From Oricola nitratireducens (GTDB lineage Bacteria > Pseudomonadota > Alphaproteobacteria > Rhizobiales > Rhizobiaceae): a stretch of DNA of 64,000 bases. The DNA is taken from assembly GCF_014904745.1 (NCBI RefSeq), contig NZ_JACZCS010000029.1, forward strand, positions 43,228-107,227. The letters run 5' to 3'. The notes below the pieces were generated by a model. It was given only the letters and a program-made list of their open reading frames with translations. It searched no databases and was not told the origin of the DNA. Made by a program: the position numbers and the translations under genes. Positions within the stretch are counted from its first letter, which is position 1; each line of letters begins with the position of its first letter. This document shows, piece by piece, positions 25,215-33,976 of this stretch.

Positions 25215-25286
25215 GTCTGAGCCTTTCTTGCTGATGATCGTGATGCGTTTCCTGTCAACCGGGCCGAACAGGCTCCCCGAACGGCT

Positions 25287-26225
25287 TCACGCCTTGTTTG
25301 CGCCCTTCAGCTTCTCCGGCGTCAGGTCGATGCCGTTGGCGCGGCCGACATATTCCGGCAGGTGCGGAACATAGTCCTCCGGCCCGTTACCGCCGGCCGC
25401 GACGGCCGCAGCGAAGGCATTCTTGGCGGCGTTGCCGACCGGATTCACCAGCCCGGCCGCATCGGCCATCGATTCCAGATATGTCAGGTCTTTCAGCGCG
25501 TTGGTCAGCGTGAACTTGTGCGCTTCCGGATTGCCGTCGATCGTGTAACCCATGAAGGTCTGGTAGAAGCCGCAATCCATCCGGCCGCCACGGATGACGC
25601 TATCGAAGCGTTCCGCCGAGATGCCGACCTTCTTCGACAATGCCAGCGCTTCGGCATAGAGCGCACCGTAGCCAAGCGAAAGGAAGTTGTTGAGCAGCTT
25701 CATGCGATGGCCGTCGCCGATACCGCCAATATGGACGACCTTGCCGGCCCAGGCATCAAGCACCGGGCGGATCCGACCAAAGACGTCGTCGTTCGCACCG
25801 ACCATCGTGTCGAGTGTGCCTTCCCAGGCTTCCTTCGGTGTCCGGCCAAGCGGCGCATCCGCATAGTCGACGCCGATCGCAGCCAGTTCCCCGGCAAGCG
25901 CGATCGTCGAGTTCGGATCGGCGGTCGAGCAATCGACGACCACAGAACCCTTCTTCAATCCCTCTTTCAGCCCGGTTTTGCCGCGCACGATCGCCTCGAC
26001 CTCGCGCGAACCGGTGACGCAGATGAAGACGACCGAGGAGCGCTCGGCAACTTCCTTCGCCGACGCGACCTCGACTGCGCCACGGCCGACGAGATCCTCG
26101 ATCGGTTTGCGGTTGCGGTGACCGACAATCGTCAGGGAATAGCCCTTCTCGACGATGTTCTTGGCCATGCCGTGGCCCATCAACCCAAGGCCGATGAAGC
26201 CGATGGTTTCTTTTGTCTCAGCCAT
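25287..26225 (-). CDS. beta-hydroxyacid dehydrogenase, 3-hydroxyisobutyrate dehydrogenase family
   Basis: 312 aa. N-terminal NAD(P) motif GFIGLGLMGHGMA, substrate-loop motif DAPLGRTPKEAW in place of the more common DAPVSGG, and the catalytic Lys in KLLNNFLSLGY. The family reduces or oxidises short hydroxyacids such as 3-hydroxyisobutyrate, tartronate semialdehyde or threonate. It differs clearly from the L-threonate dehydrogenase at 29608. The ATG at 26225 is the first gene behind the operator at 26338-26351. Its substrate is likely a tetronate or related acid. Confidence 0.82.
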   Translation of the reverse strand: MAETKETIGFIGLGLMGHGMAKNIVEKGYSLTIVGHRNRKPIEDLVGRGAVEVASAKEVAERSSVVFICVTGSREVEAIVRGKTGLKEGLKKGSVVVDCSTADPNSTIALAGELAAIGVDYADAPLGRTPKEAWEGTLDTMVGANDDVFGRIRPVLDAWAGKVVHIGGIGDGHRMKLLNNFLSLGYGALYAEALALSKKVGISAERFDSVIRGGRMDCGFYQTFMGYTIDGNPEAHKFTLTNALKDLTYLESMADAAGLVNPVGNAAKNAFAAAVAAGGNGPEDYVPHLPEYVGRANGIDLTPEKLKGANKA

Positions 26226-26337
26226 GGAAAATCCTTCTCCCAATTTTTTTGCGGCGGCAAATGATGATTGTTCACGGTCTTCGCGACGGGCCGTAACACT
26301 GCACACGCCGGACAATATTTCCTTATTTGAAGCCTTG

Positions 26338-26351
26338 TGTTAGCGCTGTCA
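26338..26351 (-). promoter_or_regulatory. LacI-type operator (copy 1) over a -35 box
   Basis: TGTTAGCGCTGTCA (plus strand), identical to the copies at 29475-29488 and 36169-36182. On the minus strand a perfect -35 TTGACA (26347-26352) overlaps it, with TCAAAT 16 bases downstream as a possible -10. It would control the three dehydrogenase genes 26225-23256. Confidence 0.82.
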
Positions 26352-26390
26352 ATCGCCGATTCAGGCCATTTTCCAAACGGAACCGTAAAT

Positions 26391-27032
26391 TCAGTGCAGA
26401 TTGAACCGGCGTCGCAGGTCGTCGACCTGCACAGACGTCAGCGACCGTATTTTATGCTGTTTCAACATCAAAAACAGCTTGGCGGTTTCCTCCAGTTCCT
26501 CGGTGGCATATTGGGCATTGGCAAGGCTCGAGCCGGCGACCACCGGACCATGATTGGCCAGCAGGACGGCATGGTGACGCCCGGCAAGGGCCCCGACCGC
26601 CTTGGCCAGATCCTTGTCGCCGGGCGGGAAATAGGGAACCAATGGCAACCGCCCGACCCGCATGACGAAATATGCCGTCAATGGCGGCAGCACATCCTCC
26701 GGATCGACATCATCGAGAATGCTCACCGCCACCGAATGGGTCGAATGCAGGTGGACGACGGCGCCGGCATCGGAGCGCTGCCCATACATGGCGAAATGCA
26801 GGAAGGATTCCTTGGTCGGCGCGTCGCCGCCGATCAGGCGGCCCTCCTTGTCGAAATGCGAAAGGCGACCCGGATCGAGATCGCCAAGCGACGCATTGGT
26901 CGGCGTCATCAGCCAGCCGCCGTCGGAAAGGCGAACGGAAATATTGCCGGTCGAACCGAACGTCAGGCCCCGCTGGAACAGCGATGCGCCGACAGCACAG
27001 ACTTCTTCCCGGATACGCGTTTCGTTACCCAT
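26391..27032 (-). CDS. otnC: 3-oxo-tetronate 4-phosphate decarboxylase
   Basis: 213 aa class II aldolase/adducin fold. The zinc-site histidines HLHSTHSVA (about 97-101) and LANHGPVVAG (about 158) and the N-terminal GNISVRL are conserved. OtnC enzymes convert 3-oxotetronate 4-phosphate to dihydroxyacetone phosphate plus CO2. The ATG at 27032 overlaps the end of the kinase gene by 8 bases, so kinase and decarboxylase are made together. The alternative, an L-fuculose/ribulose phosphate aldolase or epimerase, is less likely given the neighbours. Confidence 0.88.
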   Translation of the reverse strand: MGNETRIREEVCAVGASLFQRGLTFGSTGNISVRLSDGGWLMTPTNASLGDLDPGRLSHFDKEGRLIGGDAPTKESFLHFAMYGQRSDAGAVVHLHSTHSVAVSILDDVDPEDVLPPLTAYFVMRVGRLPLVPYFPPGDKDLAKAVGALAGRHHAVLLANHGPVVAGSSLANAQYATEELEETAKLFLMLKQHKIRSLTSVQVDDLRRRFNLH

Positions 27033-28308
27033 TTACCCCGTCCTCGCACAGCAGGTCCCACGCCTTCACGAAAAAATCCCGCGACCCGAAATTCCCGGAT
27101 TTCAGCGCAAGTGCGAGCCGCGCGCCGCCGCTGCTCCGCGTCCAGGGAACGCCGGGATCGATCTCGGGGCCGATTTCCAGCGCATTGACGCCGAGAGCGG
27201 AGACGACAGCGCCCGACGTTTCGCCACCAGCGATGAGGAACCGCGTAAATCCGTGCCCCAGAAGGCGCTTGCCGACCTCGGCCAGCATATCCTCGACCAA
27301 TTGCCCCGCGCGTTCACGACCCAACTCCGCTTGCACGGAGCCAACCACATCCGGATCGGCGCTCGAATAGACCAGCGGAGGCCGGCCATCCGAGTTCGCG
27401 ACGATCCAGTCAACGATCTCGGCGGCGCTGATCTTGCCATCCGCGATTTCGAGAGCGCCGACCTGCAATGCCGGGACACCGGCGGCAATTGCCGCCTCGA
27501 TCTGTCCGCGAGTCGCGACTGAGCAGGAGCCCGCGATGATGACCGCCCTGCCCGCCGGGGCGGCCAGGGTCTGCGCCGGTTCGCGCAACTCGAGCTTGCC
27601 GGCGGCGCGGAAGTTCGCCGGCAGACCCATGGCGATGCCGGACCCTCCGGTGATCAGCGGCATGCCGTAACAAGCCTCGCCGATAGTCCGTAAATCGGCG
27701 TCACGAATGGCGTCGACAATAACGATCCGGATCCCGTCCGCCCTTGCCGCTGCAAAGGCATCGCGTACGGACTGCGCTCCGGCCTCAACGCTGACAAGAT
27801 CGACCAGTCCGACCTTGCCTTTCGTCTGGCGCTGCAGGAACCGGACGAGATTTGCGTCGCGCATCGGGGTCAGCGGATGATCCTTCATCGGACTTTCGGA
27901 CAGCAATTTGCCGCCGACGAAAAGATGCCCCTGATAGATCGACCTTCCCGCGGCCGGAAATGCCGGACAGGCGATCGTAAGGTCGGTGCCCACGAGTTCC
28001 ATCAGCGCTTCAGCAACCGGGCCGATATTACCCTCGTCAGTTGAATCGAATGTCGAGCAATATTTGAACAAAAGCTGTTCGGCCCCCGCCGCCAGCAGCG
28101 CACGCGCCGATTGCAGCGACATGGACACCGCTTCATTCACCGGCACGGTCCGTGATTTGAGTGCGACGACCACCGCATCGGCGTCGCCGAAGTCGAATCC
28201 TTGCTGCGGCACATCAATCACCTGGATCGTCTTCATTCCCTCCCGCGACAGCATGAGAGAAAGATCGGTCGCACCGGTAAGATCGTCGGCAACAGCGCCA
28301 AGAAGCAT
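27025..28308 (-). CDS. otnK: 3-oxo-tetronate kinase (four-carbon acid sugar kinase, DUF1537)
   Basis: 427 aa. N-terminal sugar-binding domain starting GAVADDLTGATDL, a central CPAFPAAGRSIYQGHLFVGG stretch, and a C-terminal nucleotide-binding domain with IAGSCSV and the GGETSGAVV loop near residue 367. OtnK phosphorylates 3-oxotetronate on O4. It is followed by otnC with an 8-base overlap and preceded 27 bases upstream by the LacI gene, all on the minus strand. Together with the plus-strand LtnD and OtnI genes it completes the L-threonate pathway. Confidence 0.9.
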   Translation of the reverse strand: MLLGAVADDLTGATDLSLMLSREGMKTIQVIDVPQQGFDFGDADAVVVALKSRTVPVNEAVSMSLQSARALLAAGAEQLLFKYCSTFDSTDEGNIGPVAEALMELVGTDLTIACPAFPAAGRSIYQGHLFVGGKLLSESPMKDHPLTPMRDANLVRFLQRQTKGKVGLVDLVSVEAGAQSVRDAFAAARADGIRIVIVDAIRDADLRTIGEACYGMPLITGGSGIAMGLPANFRAAGKLELREPAQTLAAPAGRAVIIAGSCSVATRGQIEAAIAAGVPALQVGALEIADGKISAAEIVDWIVANSDGRPPLVYSSADPDVVGSVQAELGRERAGQLVEDMLAEVGKRLLGHGFTRFLIAGGETSGAVVSALGVNALEIGPEIDPGVPWTRSSGGARLALALKSGNFGSRDFFVKAWDLLCEDGVNG

Positions 28309-28335
28309 CAGGAATTCCCCTACCCGTGTTGTTCG

Positions 28336-29361
28336 TCAGGCTGTGGCGCCAACGACGATTTCGTATCCCGTGTTGATCGTGGCCGGCGCACCATGCTGCA
28401 CCGGCGTTTCGAGTATCTTCTCGACAGCGGTCCTGCCGATCTCGAAACGGTGAGAGCGGATCGTCGACAGAGGCTGCGGCAACGCGCCTCCGATCTCCAG
28501 ACCGTTGAAGCCGAAGATGGCAAGATCGTCCTTGAGCGCGATGTTTTGCGCCAGGCAATGGAAAACGCCGCCGATGGCCATGTCGTCGTTGGAAAACACT
28601 ACGGCATCGATCCCGGGCGTGCGGGTCAGAAGCGCCTGCAATGCCTGGCGTCCCGCCATGGTCGAACTCGGCCCCTGGAACAATTCCTGGTCGACCAGTG
28701 ACAATCCGCTGCGGTTGAGTGCATCGCAAAGCCCGTCAAATCGCAGGCGCGCGCGGCGGTCGGACAACCAGTCGTGACCGACATAGCCGAACTTGCGGTA
28801 TCCGCGTTCCAGGAGATGACGGCCGGTGTCATAGCCGGCGCCGCGATGTGACATCCCGACGGCGATATCGATCGCCTCGGAATCGATATCCATAAGTTCC
28901 GCGACACGCACGCCGGAATTTCTGAGCATCTGCCGGGTTGCATCCGTGTGGTCGAAGCCGACAATGAGCATTGCCTGCGGTTTCCAGGCGAGCAGCGAAC
29001 GTACGAGTTGTTCCTCGATTTCCATATTGTAGTCGGTGATGCCGACGACCGGCTGGATGCCGGTCGGTCCCAGCGCCGAATGGATACCGCGCAACACCTC
29101 CGGAAAAACGATGTTGGACAGGGACGGGATCACGACACCCATCAGGTTGGAGTCCGCGGATGCGAGCGAACCGGCGAGGCGGTTCGGCACATATCCCGTC
29201 TGCTTCACAGCTTCCAGGACCTTTTCCCGGGTCTGTGTGGAAACCGGACCATTGTTCCTGAGCACACGCGAAACGGTGATCTCGCTGACGCCCGACATCT
29301 TGGCCACTTCGGTCAGCGTAACTTTTTGCTTTCGATCCGGCTGGCGGCGCCCGCTCTTCAT
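28336..29361 (-). CDS. LacI family transcriptional repressor
   Basis: 341 aa. Helix-turn-helix TLTEVAKMSGVSEITVSRVLR at about 15-35, hinge NRLAGSLAS, then a periplasmic-binding-like ligand domain (about 75-340). The ATG at 29361 gives the usual short lead before the helix-turn-helix; the ribosome binding site is weak. It lies head of the otnK-otnC unit and next to the operator at 29475-29488. The three identical operators in the window are the natural targets. The inducer is probably a tetronate or a pathway intermediate. Confidence 0.9.
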   Translation of the reverse strand: MKSGRRQPDRKQKVTLTEVAKMSGVSEITVSRVLRNNGPVSTQTREKVLEAVKQTGYVPNRLAGSLASADSNLMGVVIPSLSNIVFPEVLRGIHSALGPTGIQPVVGITDYNMEIEEQLVRSLLAWKPQAMLIVGFDHTDATRQMLRNSGVRVAELMDIDSEAIDIAVGMSHRGAGYDTGRHLLERGYRKFGYVGHDWLSDRRARLRFDGLCDALNRSGLSLVDQELFQGPSSTMAGRQALQALLTRTPGIDAVVFSNDDMAIGGVFHCLAQNIALKDDLAIFGFNGLEIGGALPQPLSTIRSHRFEIGRTAVEKILETPVQHGAPATINTGYEIVVGATA

Positions 29362-29474
29362 TGGTCTACCATTTGTTGTCCGCCGGGACTTGACCGGCAG
29401 CACGTTTCAGACAGGGCGTCAGCAGGCTTATTTCGGAGAATGGCACTTGCCTATCGTTCCGATTTGGTCCTTAA

Positions 29475-29488
29475 TGACAGCGCTAACA
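29475..29488. promoter_or_regulatory. LacI-type operator (copy 2) between the regulator and ltnD
   Basis: TGACAGCGCTAACA on the plus strand, the exact complement of the other two copies. It lies in the 246-bp divergent region and can serve both the LacI-otnK-otnC unit and the ltnD-otnI unit. The match to copy 3 extends to GTGTTAGCGCTGTCATTAA. Confidence 0.85.
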
Positions 29489-29607
29489 CCGTTATCAAAA
29501 CCGCAATCTACCGACAAGCCTTTTTGACCCATTTGCTACATGGTGCCAAGTGTCGAGGTCGGAGGAGAAACTTGCGCCGCGGGAAAGCGCGGTGAAGAAG
29601 GAGCCAA

Positions 29608-30522
29608 ATGACGAACGTGGGAATTGGGCGCGCCGCAGTGATTGGCCTGGGATCGATGGGCCTTGGCATGGCACAATCGCTCTTGCGGTCAGGTATCGAG
29701 GTTGCAGGGTACGACATCAATCCCGACGCCGTCGCGAAATTCGCGAAAGACGGCGGCATTGTCGCGGAGAGCCCGGCTGATGCGGCGCGCGACGCGGATG
29801 CGGTCGCGGTGGTCGTCGTTAATGCACAGCAGACCGAAGCGGTCCTGTTCGGCGGCGATGGCGCGGCCCCGGCCATGAGGCGCGGCGGCGTTATCCTGTC
29901 ATCGGCAACGATGGCCCCGGAAGCGGCGCGCCGACTGGCTGGAATGGCCGAAGCCGCGGGCCTGGAATATCTCGACGCGCCGATCAGCGGCGGCGCGATC
30001 AAGGCGGCCTCCGGCGAGCTGACCGTCATGGCCTCGGGGCGCCCCGAGGCGTTCTCGCGAGCCAAGCCCGTCCTCGATTCCGTGGCCGGCACGGTTTACG
30101 AACTGGGTGACGAAGCCGGGATCGGCGCGTCGTTCAAGATCGTGAACCAGCTTCTGGCCGGCGTTCATATCGCGGCGGCCTGCGAGGCGATCACCTTCGC
30201 CAAGCGGCTGGGCCTGGATATCGACATGGTCTACAAGGTGATCACGGCGTCGGCCGGCAATTCCTGGATGTTCGAGAACCGCGTTCCGCACATCCTCGAT
30301 GGTGACTATTCCCCGCGCAGCGCAATCGAAATCTTCACCAAGGACCTGGGCATCGTCAGTGACATCGGACGCGAGACCAAGTTCCCGCTGACGATGGCCG
30401 CGACTGCCCTGCAGATGTACCTGATGACGGCCGCGGCAGGGATGGGAAAAGACGACGATTCCTCGATCGCGCGGATGATTGCAAAGATGACCGGCCTCGA
30501 ACTGCCGGAAAAGAGCGCCTAG
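29608..30522 (+). CDS. ltnD: L-threonate dehydrogenase
   Basis: 304 aa of the 3-hydroxyisobutyrate dehydrogenase family. NAD motif AVIGLGSMGLGMA (about 10-22), substrate loop YLDAPISGGAIKAASGELT, catalytic Lys in FKIVNQLLAGVH. LtnD oxidises L-threonate to 2-oxotetronate with NAD. AAGGAG stands 5 bases ahead of the ATG. Directly followed by otnI (12 bases) and controlled by the operator at 29475-29488. The assignment to threonate rather than glycerate semialdehyde rests on the otnI/otnK/otnC neighbours. Confidence 0.88.
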   Translation: MTNVGIGRAAVIGLGSMGLGMAQSLLRSGIEVAGYDINPDAVAKFAKDGGIVAESPADAARDADAVAVVVVNAQQTEAVLFGGDGAAPAMRRGGVILSSATMAPEAARRLAGMAEAAGLEYLDAPISGGAIKAASGELTVMASGRPEAFSRAKPVLDSVAGTVYELGDEAGIGASFKIVNQLLAGVHIAAACEAITFAKRLGLDIDMVYKVITASAGNSWMFENRVPHILDGDYSPRSAIEIFTKDLGIVSDIGRETKFPLTMAATALQMYLMTAAAGMGKDDDSSIARMIAKMTGLELPEKSA

Positions 30523-30534
30523 GGATCACATATC

Positions 30535-31308
30535 ATGCCGAAATTCGCCGCCAACCTCTCGATGATGTTCAACGAGTGGGACTTTCTCGACCGCTTTGAA
30601 GCTGCCGCGCAGGCGGGTTTCGAGGCCGTCGAATATCTTTTCCCCTACGCCTTCGATCGGGACGACATTCGCGAACGGCTCGCCCGTCACGGCCTGACCC
30701 AGGCCCTGTTCAATCTTCCGCCCGGCGACTGGGACAACGGCGAACGCGGCATCGCGGCGCTTCCCAGGCGCCAGGACGAGTTCCGCGCCTCCGTCGCCAC
30801 GGCTCTCGACTATGCCGCCGTGACCGGCGTCGGGCGGATGCATGTGATGAGCGGCAACGCCGAGCGCGGCGACGCGCAGGCCGACGCCGCCTACCGCGAC
30901 GCGCTGCGTTTCGCCTGCGATGCCGCAAATACCCGCGGACTGGACATCCTGATCGAGCCGATCAATCCGCGCGACATGCCCGGCTATTATCTGAACGATT
31001 TCGATTTCGCCGCCGACCTGATCGCCGATCTCGGCCTGCCCAATCTCAAGCTGCAGTTCGATATCTATCACCGCCAGATCATCCACGGCGACGTGATGAA
31101 GGGCCTGGAGGCGCTAATGCCGGTCATCGGCCACGTGCAGATCGCGTCGGTTCCGCTGCGCAACGAGCCGGGCACCGGCGAACTCGATGACGCCCGCGTG
31201 CTGCGCCATCTCGACGCGCTCGGCTATGAGGGTTTCGTCGGCTGCGAATACCGGCCGGCGGGCGCAACGCTCGATGGCCTCGCCTGGCGCGCGGCCCTGG
31301 GTTTCTGA
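30535..31308 (+). CDS. otnI: 2-oxo-tetronate isomerase (hydroxypyruvate isomerase family)
   Basis: 257 aa TIM barrel of the AP-endonuclease-2/hydroxypyruvate isomerase type. It starts MPKFAANLSMMFNEW, has the catalytic Glu in ILIEPINPRDMPGYY and the metal ligands in LQFDIYHRQI, GHVQIASVP and GCEYRP. OtnI interconverts 2-oxo- and 3-oxotetronate. It is the second gene of the ltnD-otnI unit; a weak GGGAT stands ahead of the ATG. Hydroxypyruvate isomerase is the closest alternative. Confidence 0.88.
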   Translation: MPKFAANLSMMFNEWDFLDRFEAAAQAGFEAVEYLFPYAFDRDDIRERLARHGLTQALFNLPPGDWDNGERGIAALPRRQDEFRASVATALDYAAVTGVGRMHVMSGNAERGDAQADAAYRDALRFACDAANTRGLDILIEPINPRDMPGYYLNDFDFAADLIADLGLPNLKLQFDIYHRQIIHGDVMKGLEALMPVIGHVQIASVPLRNEPGTGELDDARVLRHLDALGYEGFVGCEYRPAGATLDGLAWRAALGF

Positions 31309-31335
31309 ATCCCTCCCCATATCCATGAAATGAAA

Positions 31336-31361
31336 AAGCGCCGGCCCGAAAGCCGGCGCTT
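31336..31361 (-). terminator. bidirectional hairpin between otnI and the epimerase gene
   Basis: Perfect 10-bp stem AAGCGCCGGC with a six-base loop. On the minus strand it runs into TTT, giving a good terminator for the epimerase-family gene; on the plus strand only TT follows. Confidence 0.75.
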
Positions 31362-31388
31362 GTCGCTCGGGAGGAAGCGACTGCGGTC

Positions 31389-32288
31389 TCAGTAGCCGGG
31401 CACGTATTGGCGCCAGCGATGCTGTTCCTTGAAGCCGAGCACTTCGCGCGTCTTCTTGTTCGAAAGCAGCGACTCGAACTCCCCGAGTTCGCCGTTGACC
31501 GGCGTGCCGGGGAAGAAGCGTTCGATCAGTTCCTTGGTCGGCACATCGCAGGAAGTCTCGTTATTGGCCGCGTTGAAGACCTGGAAACCCAGCCCGTCCT
31601 TCTTGATGGCGAGATCGGCGATCTGGCCGAGGTCGCGGGCGTCGATGTAGCTCCAGGCGACGCGCTTGCGGAAGCCGGTGTCTTCGAACCATTTCGGGAA
31701 CAGCGCATAGTCTTCCGGCGAGATGACGTTGCCAATCCTGAGGGCGTAGATGTCGGCACCGGTGCGCATCGCGAAACCGCGGGCGGTCACCTCGTTGATC
31801 ACCTTGGACATGCCGTAGCTGTCCATGGGATCGGTGTCGTAATCCTCGTCGAGCGGGAAGTAGCGCGGGTTCTTGTGCTCGTTGGCGAAGACCACGCCGT
31901 AGGTCGTTTCCGACGAAGCGATGACGACCTTTTTGATCCCCAGCTTCACCGCGGCCTCGATGACATTGTAGGTGCCCATCGTATTGATGCGGAACGTCTC
32001 GTTGTCCGGGGTGATCATAATGCGCGGGATGGCGGCAAAGTGCACCACCGCGTCGACCGGCTTGGGGCGGAGATCCGGGTCGAACTCATGTAGCCCCATG
32101 TAGCTCGACAGCGCGTTGAACATCTGTCCGGAATCGGTGATGTCGGCGATCAGTGTCCGGACTTTCGGATTGTCGAGCGGCTTCGTGTCGATGTTGAGGA
32201 CCTTATGGCCCTGCTCGACCAGATACTGCACGACGTGACGGCCAGCCTTGCCGCTGCCGCCGGTGAACATGATTTTCTTCGCTGTCAT
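31389..32288 (-). CDS. NAD-dependent epimerase/dehydratase family oxidoreductase
   Basis: 299 aa extended SDR. Cofactor motif TGGSGKAG at about 9-16, HFAAIPR, catalytic Ser-Ser in IASSETTYG and YGMSK (Tyr/Lys, about 168-172). The layout resembles uronate dehydrogenases and sugar-acid epimerases. AAGGAG precedes the ATG. It lies 111 bases downstream of the sugar ABC importer ATPase on the same strand and is probably part of that unit, under the operator at 36169. It could prepare a sugar acid for the tetronate pathway; it does not look like the described D-erythronate dehydrogenase DenD. Confidence 0.75.
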   Translation of the reverse strand: MTAKKIMFTGGSGKAGRHVVQYLVEQGHKVLNIDTKPLDNPKVRTLIADITDSGQMFNALSSYMGLHEFDPDLRPKPVDAVVHFAAIPRIMITPDNETFRINTMGTYNVIEAAVKLGIKKVVIASSETTYGVVFANEHKNPRYFPLDEDYDTDPMDSYGMSKVINEVTARGFAMRTGADIYALRIGNVISPEDYALFPKWFEDTGFRKRVAWSYIDARDLGQIADLAIKKDGLGFQVFNAANNETSCDVPTKELIERFFPGTPVNGELGEFESLLSNKKTREVLGFKEQHRWRQYVPGY

Positions 32289-32399
32289 TGCGCAACTCCT
32301 TCTGTGCTTGATCGGATTTCTCGGGATTGACGGCAGAGAGAGAACATCGACCCGCGCTACCGCGAGATGCCGAAATCCGGCCTCTCCACCGGATTGGGA

Positions 32400-33905
32400 T
32401 TAGCCGGTGGCTACCTGCATGATCTGCTCCTCGCCCGCCTCCTCGCGGGAGAGAATGCCGCCTATACGGCCTTCCTTGATCACGATGACACGGTCGCTGA
32501 TAGCGATGATTTCAGGCAGATCGGAGGACACCACGATGATCGCCATGCCCTGGCTGGCGAGTTCTTCCAGTAGCGCATGGACTTCCGCCTTTGCGCCGAC
32601 ATCGATGCCGCGTGTGGGCTCGTCGACGATCAGGATTTGCGGGCGCCGTGCCACCCATTTGGCGATGGCGACCTTCTGCTGGTTCCCGCCACTGAGGTTG
32701 ACCACTTTCTGCTCGATCGAGGGCGTCTTGATCCCAAGGGTTTTCACGAAGTCCTCGCAGCGCGCGCCTTCCTTCGCGGAATTGATGAACGTCGCCGAGC
32801 AGTATTGTTTCAGATGGGTGAGGCTGAAATTTTCGCGCACCGTCATGTCGAGCACCAGCCCCTGCCCTTTGCGGTCTTCGGTAACGAAGCCGATTCCGAG
32901 GCGTATGGCGGTTCCAGGGTCGCGTATATCGGCCGGGCGGTCGTTGATCCTGATATGGCCGGTATATTCCCGGATGCCGAAGATCATTTCCATGATCTCG
33001 GTGCGTCCTGACCCGATCAAGCCGAAAAATCCCAGGATCTCGCCCTTGTGCAGATCGAACTGGATATCCCTGACCCTGGCGCCATGAAGGCTCGGCCGTT
33101 TCAGCGTCAGGTTCCGGGTCGATAGCACGACGGTGTCGGTCGCGTGCGAATGATGGTCGCCATAGAGCTCGCTGAGTTCCCGATCCACCATCTTGCGCAC
33201 CAGGATATCGCGCGTTACCGCCTCGATCTTCAGACTGTCGACCGAAACGCCGTCACGCAGGATTGTGACGTGATCCGCAATCTCGAAAATCTCTTCGAGG
33301 CGGTGGGAAATATAAACGATACCGATATTGCGCGCCCTGAGCGCGTGGATGAGATTGATGAGAGTTTCGGTTTCGTGCTGGCTGAGCGACGCCGTCGGCT
33401 CGTCCATGACGATAATGCGGGAGTCGTATGAAATCGCCTTTGCGATTTCGATCATCTGCTTCTGCCCGATACTGAGCTCACTCACCTTCGTCTTGGGATC
33501 GATGTCCAGATCGAGCTGGGCAAGAACCTGGCTCGCCTTCGCGTTCATGCGGCGGTAGTCGACGAAACCCGCACGGTTCAGCGGTTCATTACCGAGGAAG
33601 ATGTTCTCGGCAATGTTCAGGTTCTCCACCATGGAGAGTTCCTGGTAGATGATGGAAATTCCAAGCGACCGTGCATGGATCGGGTCGCGGATCTCGACCG
33701 GCTCGCCCTCGATACTGATCGTACCGCCGGGATCGGCCTTGAAAACCCCGGTCATGATCTTCATCAGAGTCGATTTGCCGGCGCCGTTTTCCCCCGCGAT
33801 CGCATGCACTTCCCCCGCATACAGCTTGAGATCGACGTGATTGAGGGCTTTCACCCCGGGAAACGTCTTCGAGATATTGTGCATTTCAAGAAAGGGAACC
33901 ATCAT
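32400..33905 (-). CDS. ribose/galactose-type ABC transporter ATP-binding protein (RbsA/MglA family)
   Basis: 501 aa with two nucleotide-binding domains. The first is canonical (GENGAGKST, LSIGQKQMIEIAKA, RIIVMDEPTASL). The second has the degenerate Walker A GLIGSGRTE usual in this family, with LSGGNQQKVAIAKW and LIVDEPTRGIDVGAK. It powers uptake with the RbsC-type permease and the binding protein upstream. Two ATG codons (33905, 33902) follow GGAG. Gene order binding protein and ATPase downstream of the permease suggests one operon from 36024 leftwards. Confidence 0.9.
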   Translation of the reverse strand: MMVPFLEMHNISKTFPGVKALNHVDLKLYAGEVHAIAGENGAGKSTLMKIMTGVFKADPGGTISIEGEPVEIRDPIHARSLGISIIYQELSMVENLNIAENIFLGNEPLNRAGFVDYRRMNAKASQVLAQLDLDIDPKTKVSELSIGQKQMIEIAKAISYDSRIIVMDEPTASLSQHETETLINLIHALRARNIGIVYISHRLEEIFEIADHVTILRDGVSVDSLKIEAVTRDILVRKMVDRELSELYGDHHSHATDTVVLSTRNLTLKRPSLHGARVRDIQFDLHKGEILGFFGLIGSGRTEIMEMIFGIREYTGHIRINDRPADIRDPGTAIRLGIGFVTEDRKGQGLVLDMTVRENFSLTHLKQYCSATFINSAKEGARCEDFVKTLGIKTPSIEQKVVNLSGGNQQKVAIAKWVARRPQILIVDEPTRGIDVGAKAEVHALLEELASQGMAIIVVSSDLPEIIAISDRVIVIKEGRIGGILSREEAGEEQIMQVATG

Positions 33906-33976
33906 GGTGCTCCGGCAAACGGAACTCCGGCCAGGCTATCGCCAAATGGACCTGACCGGAGCGCCAAGCAGTTGGC

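Noticed and set aside
31389..32288. D-erythronate dehydrogenase (DenD)
   Set aside because: Same superfamily and pathway context, but the sequence pattern does not fit what I recall of DenD; left as a general epimerase-family oxidoreductase.
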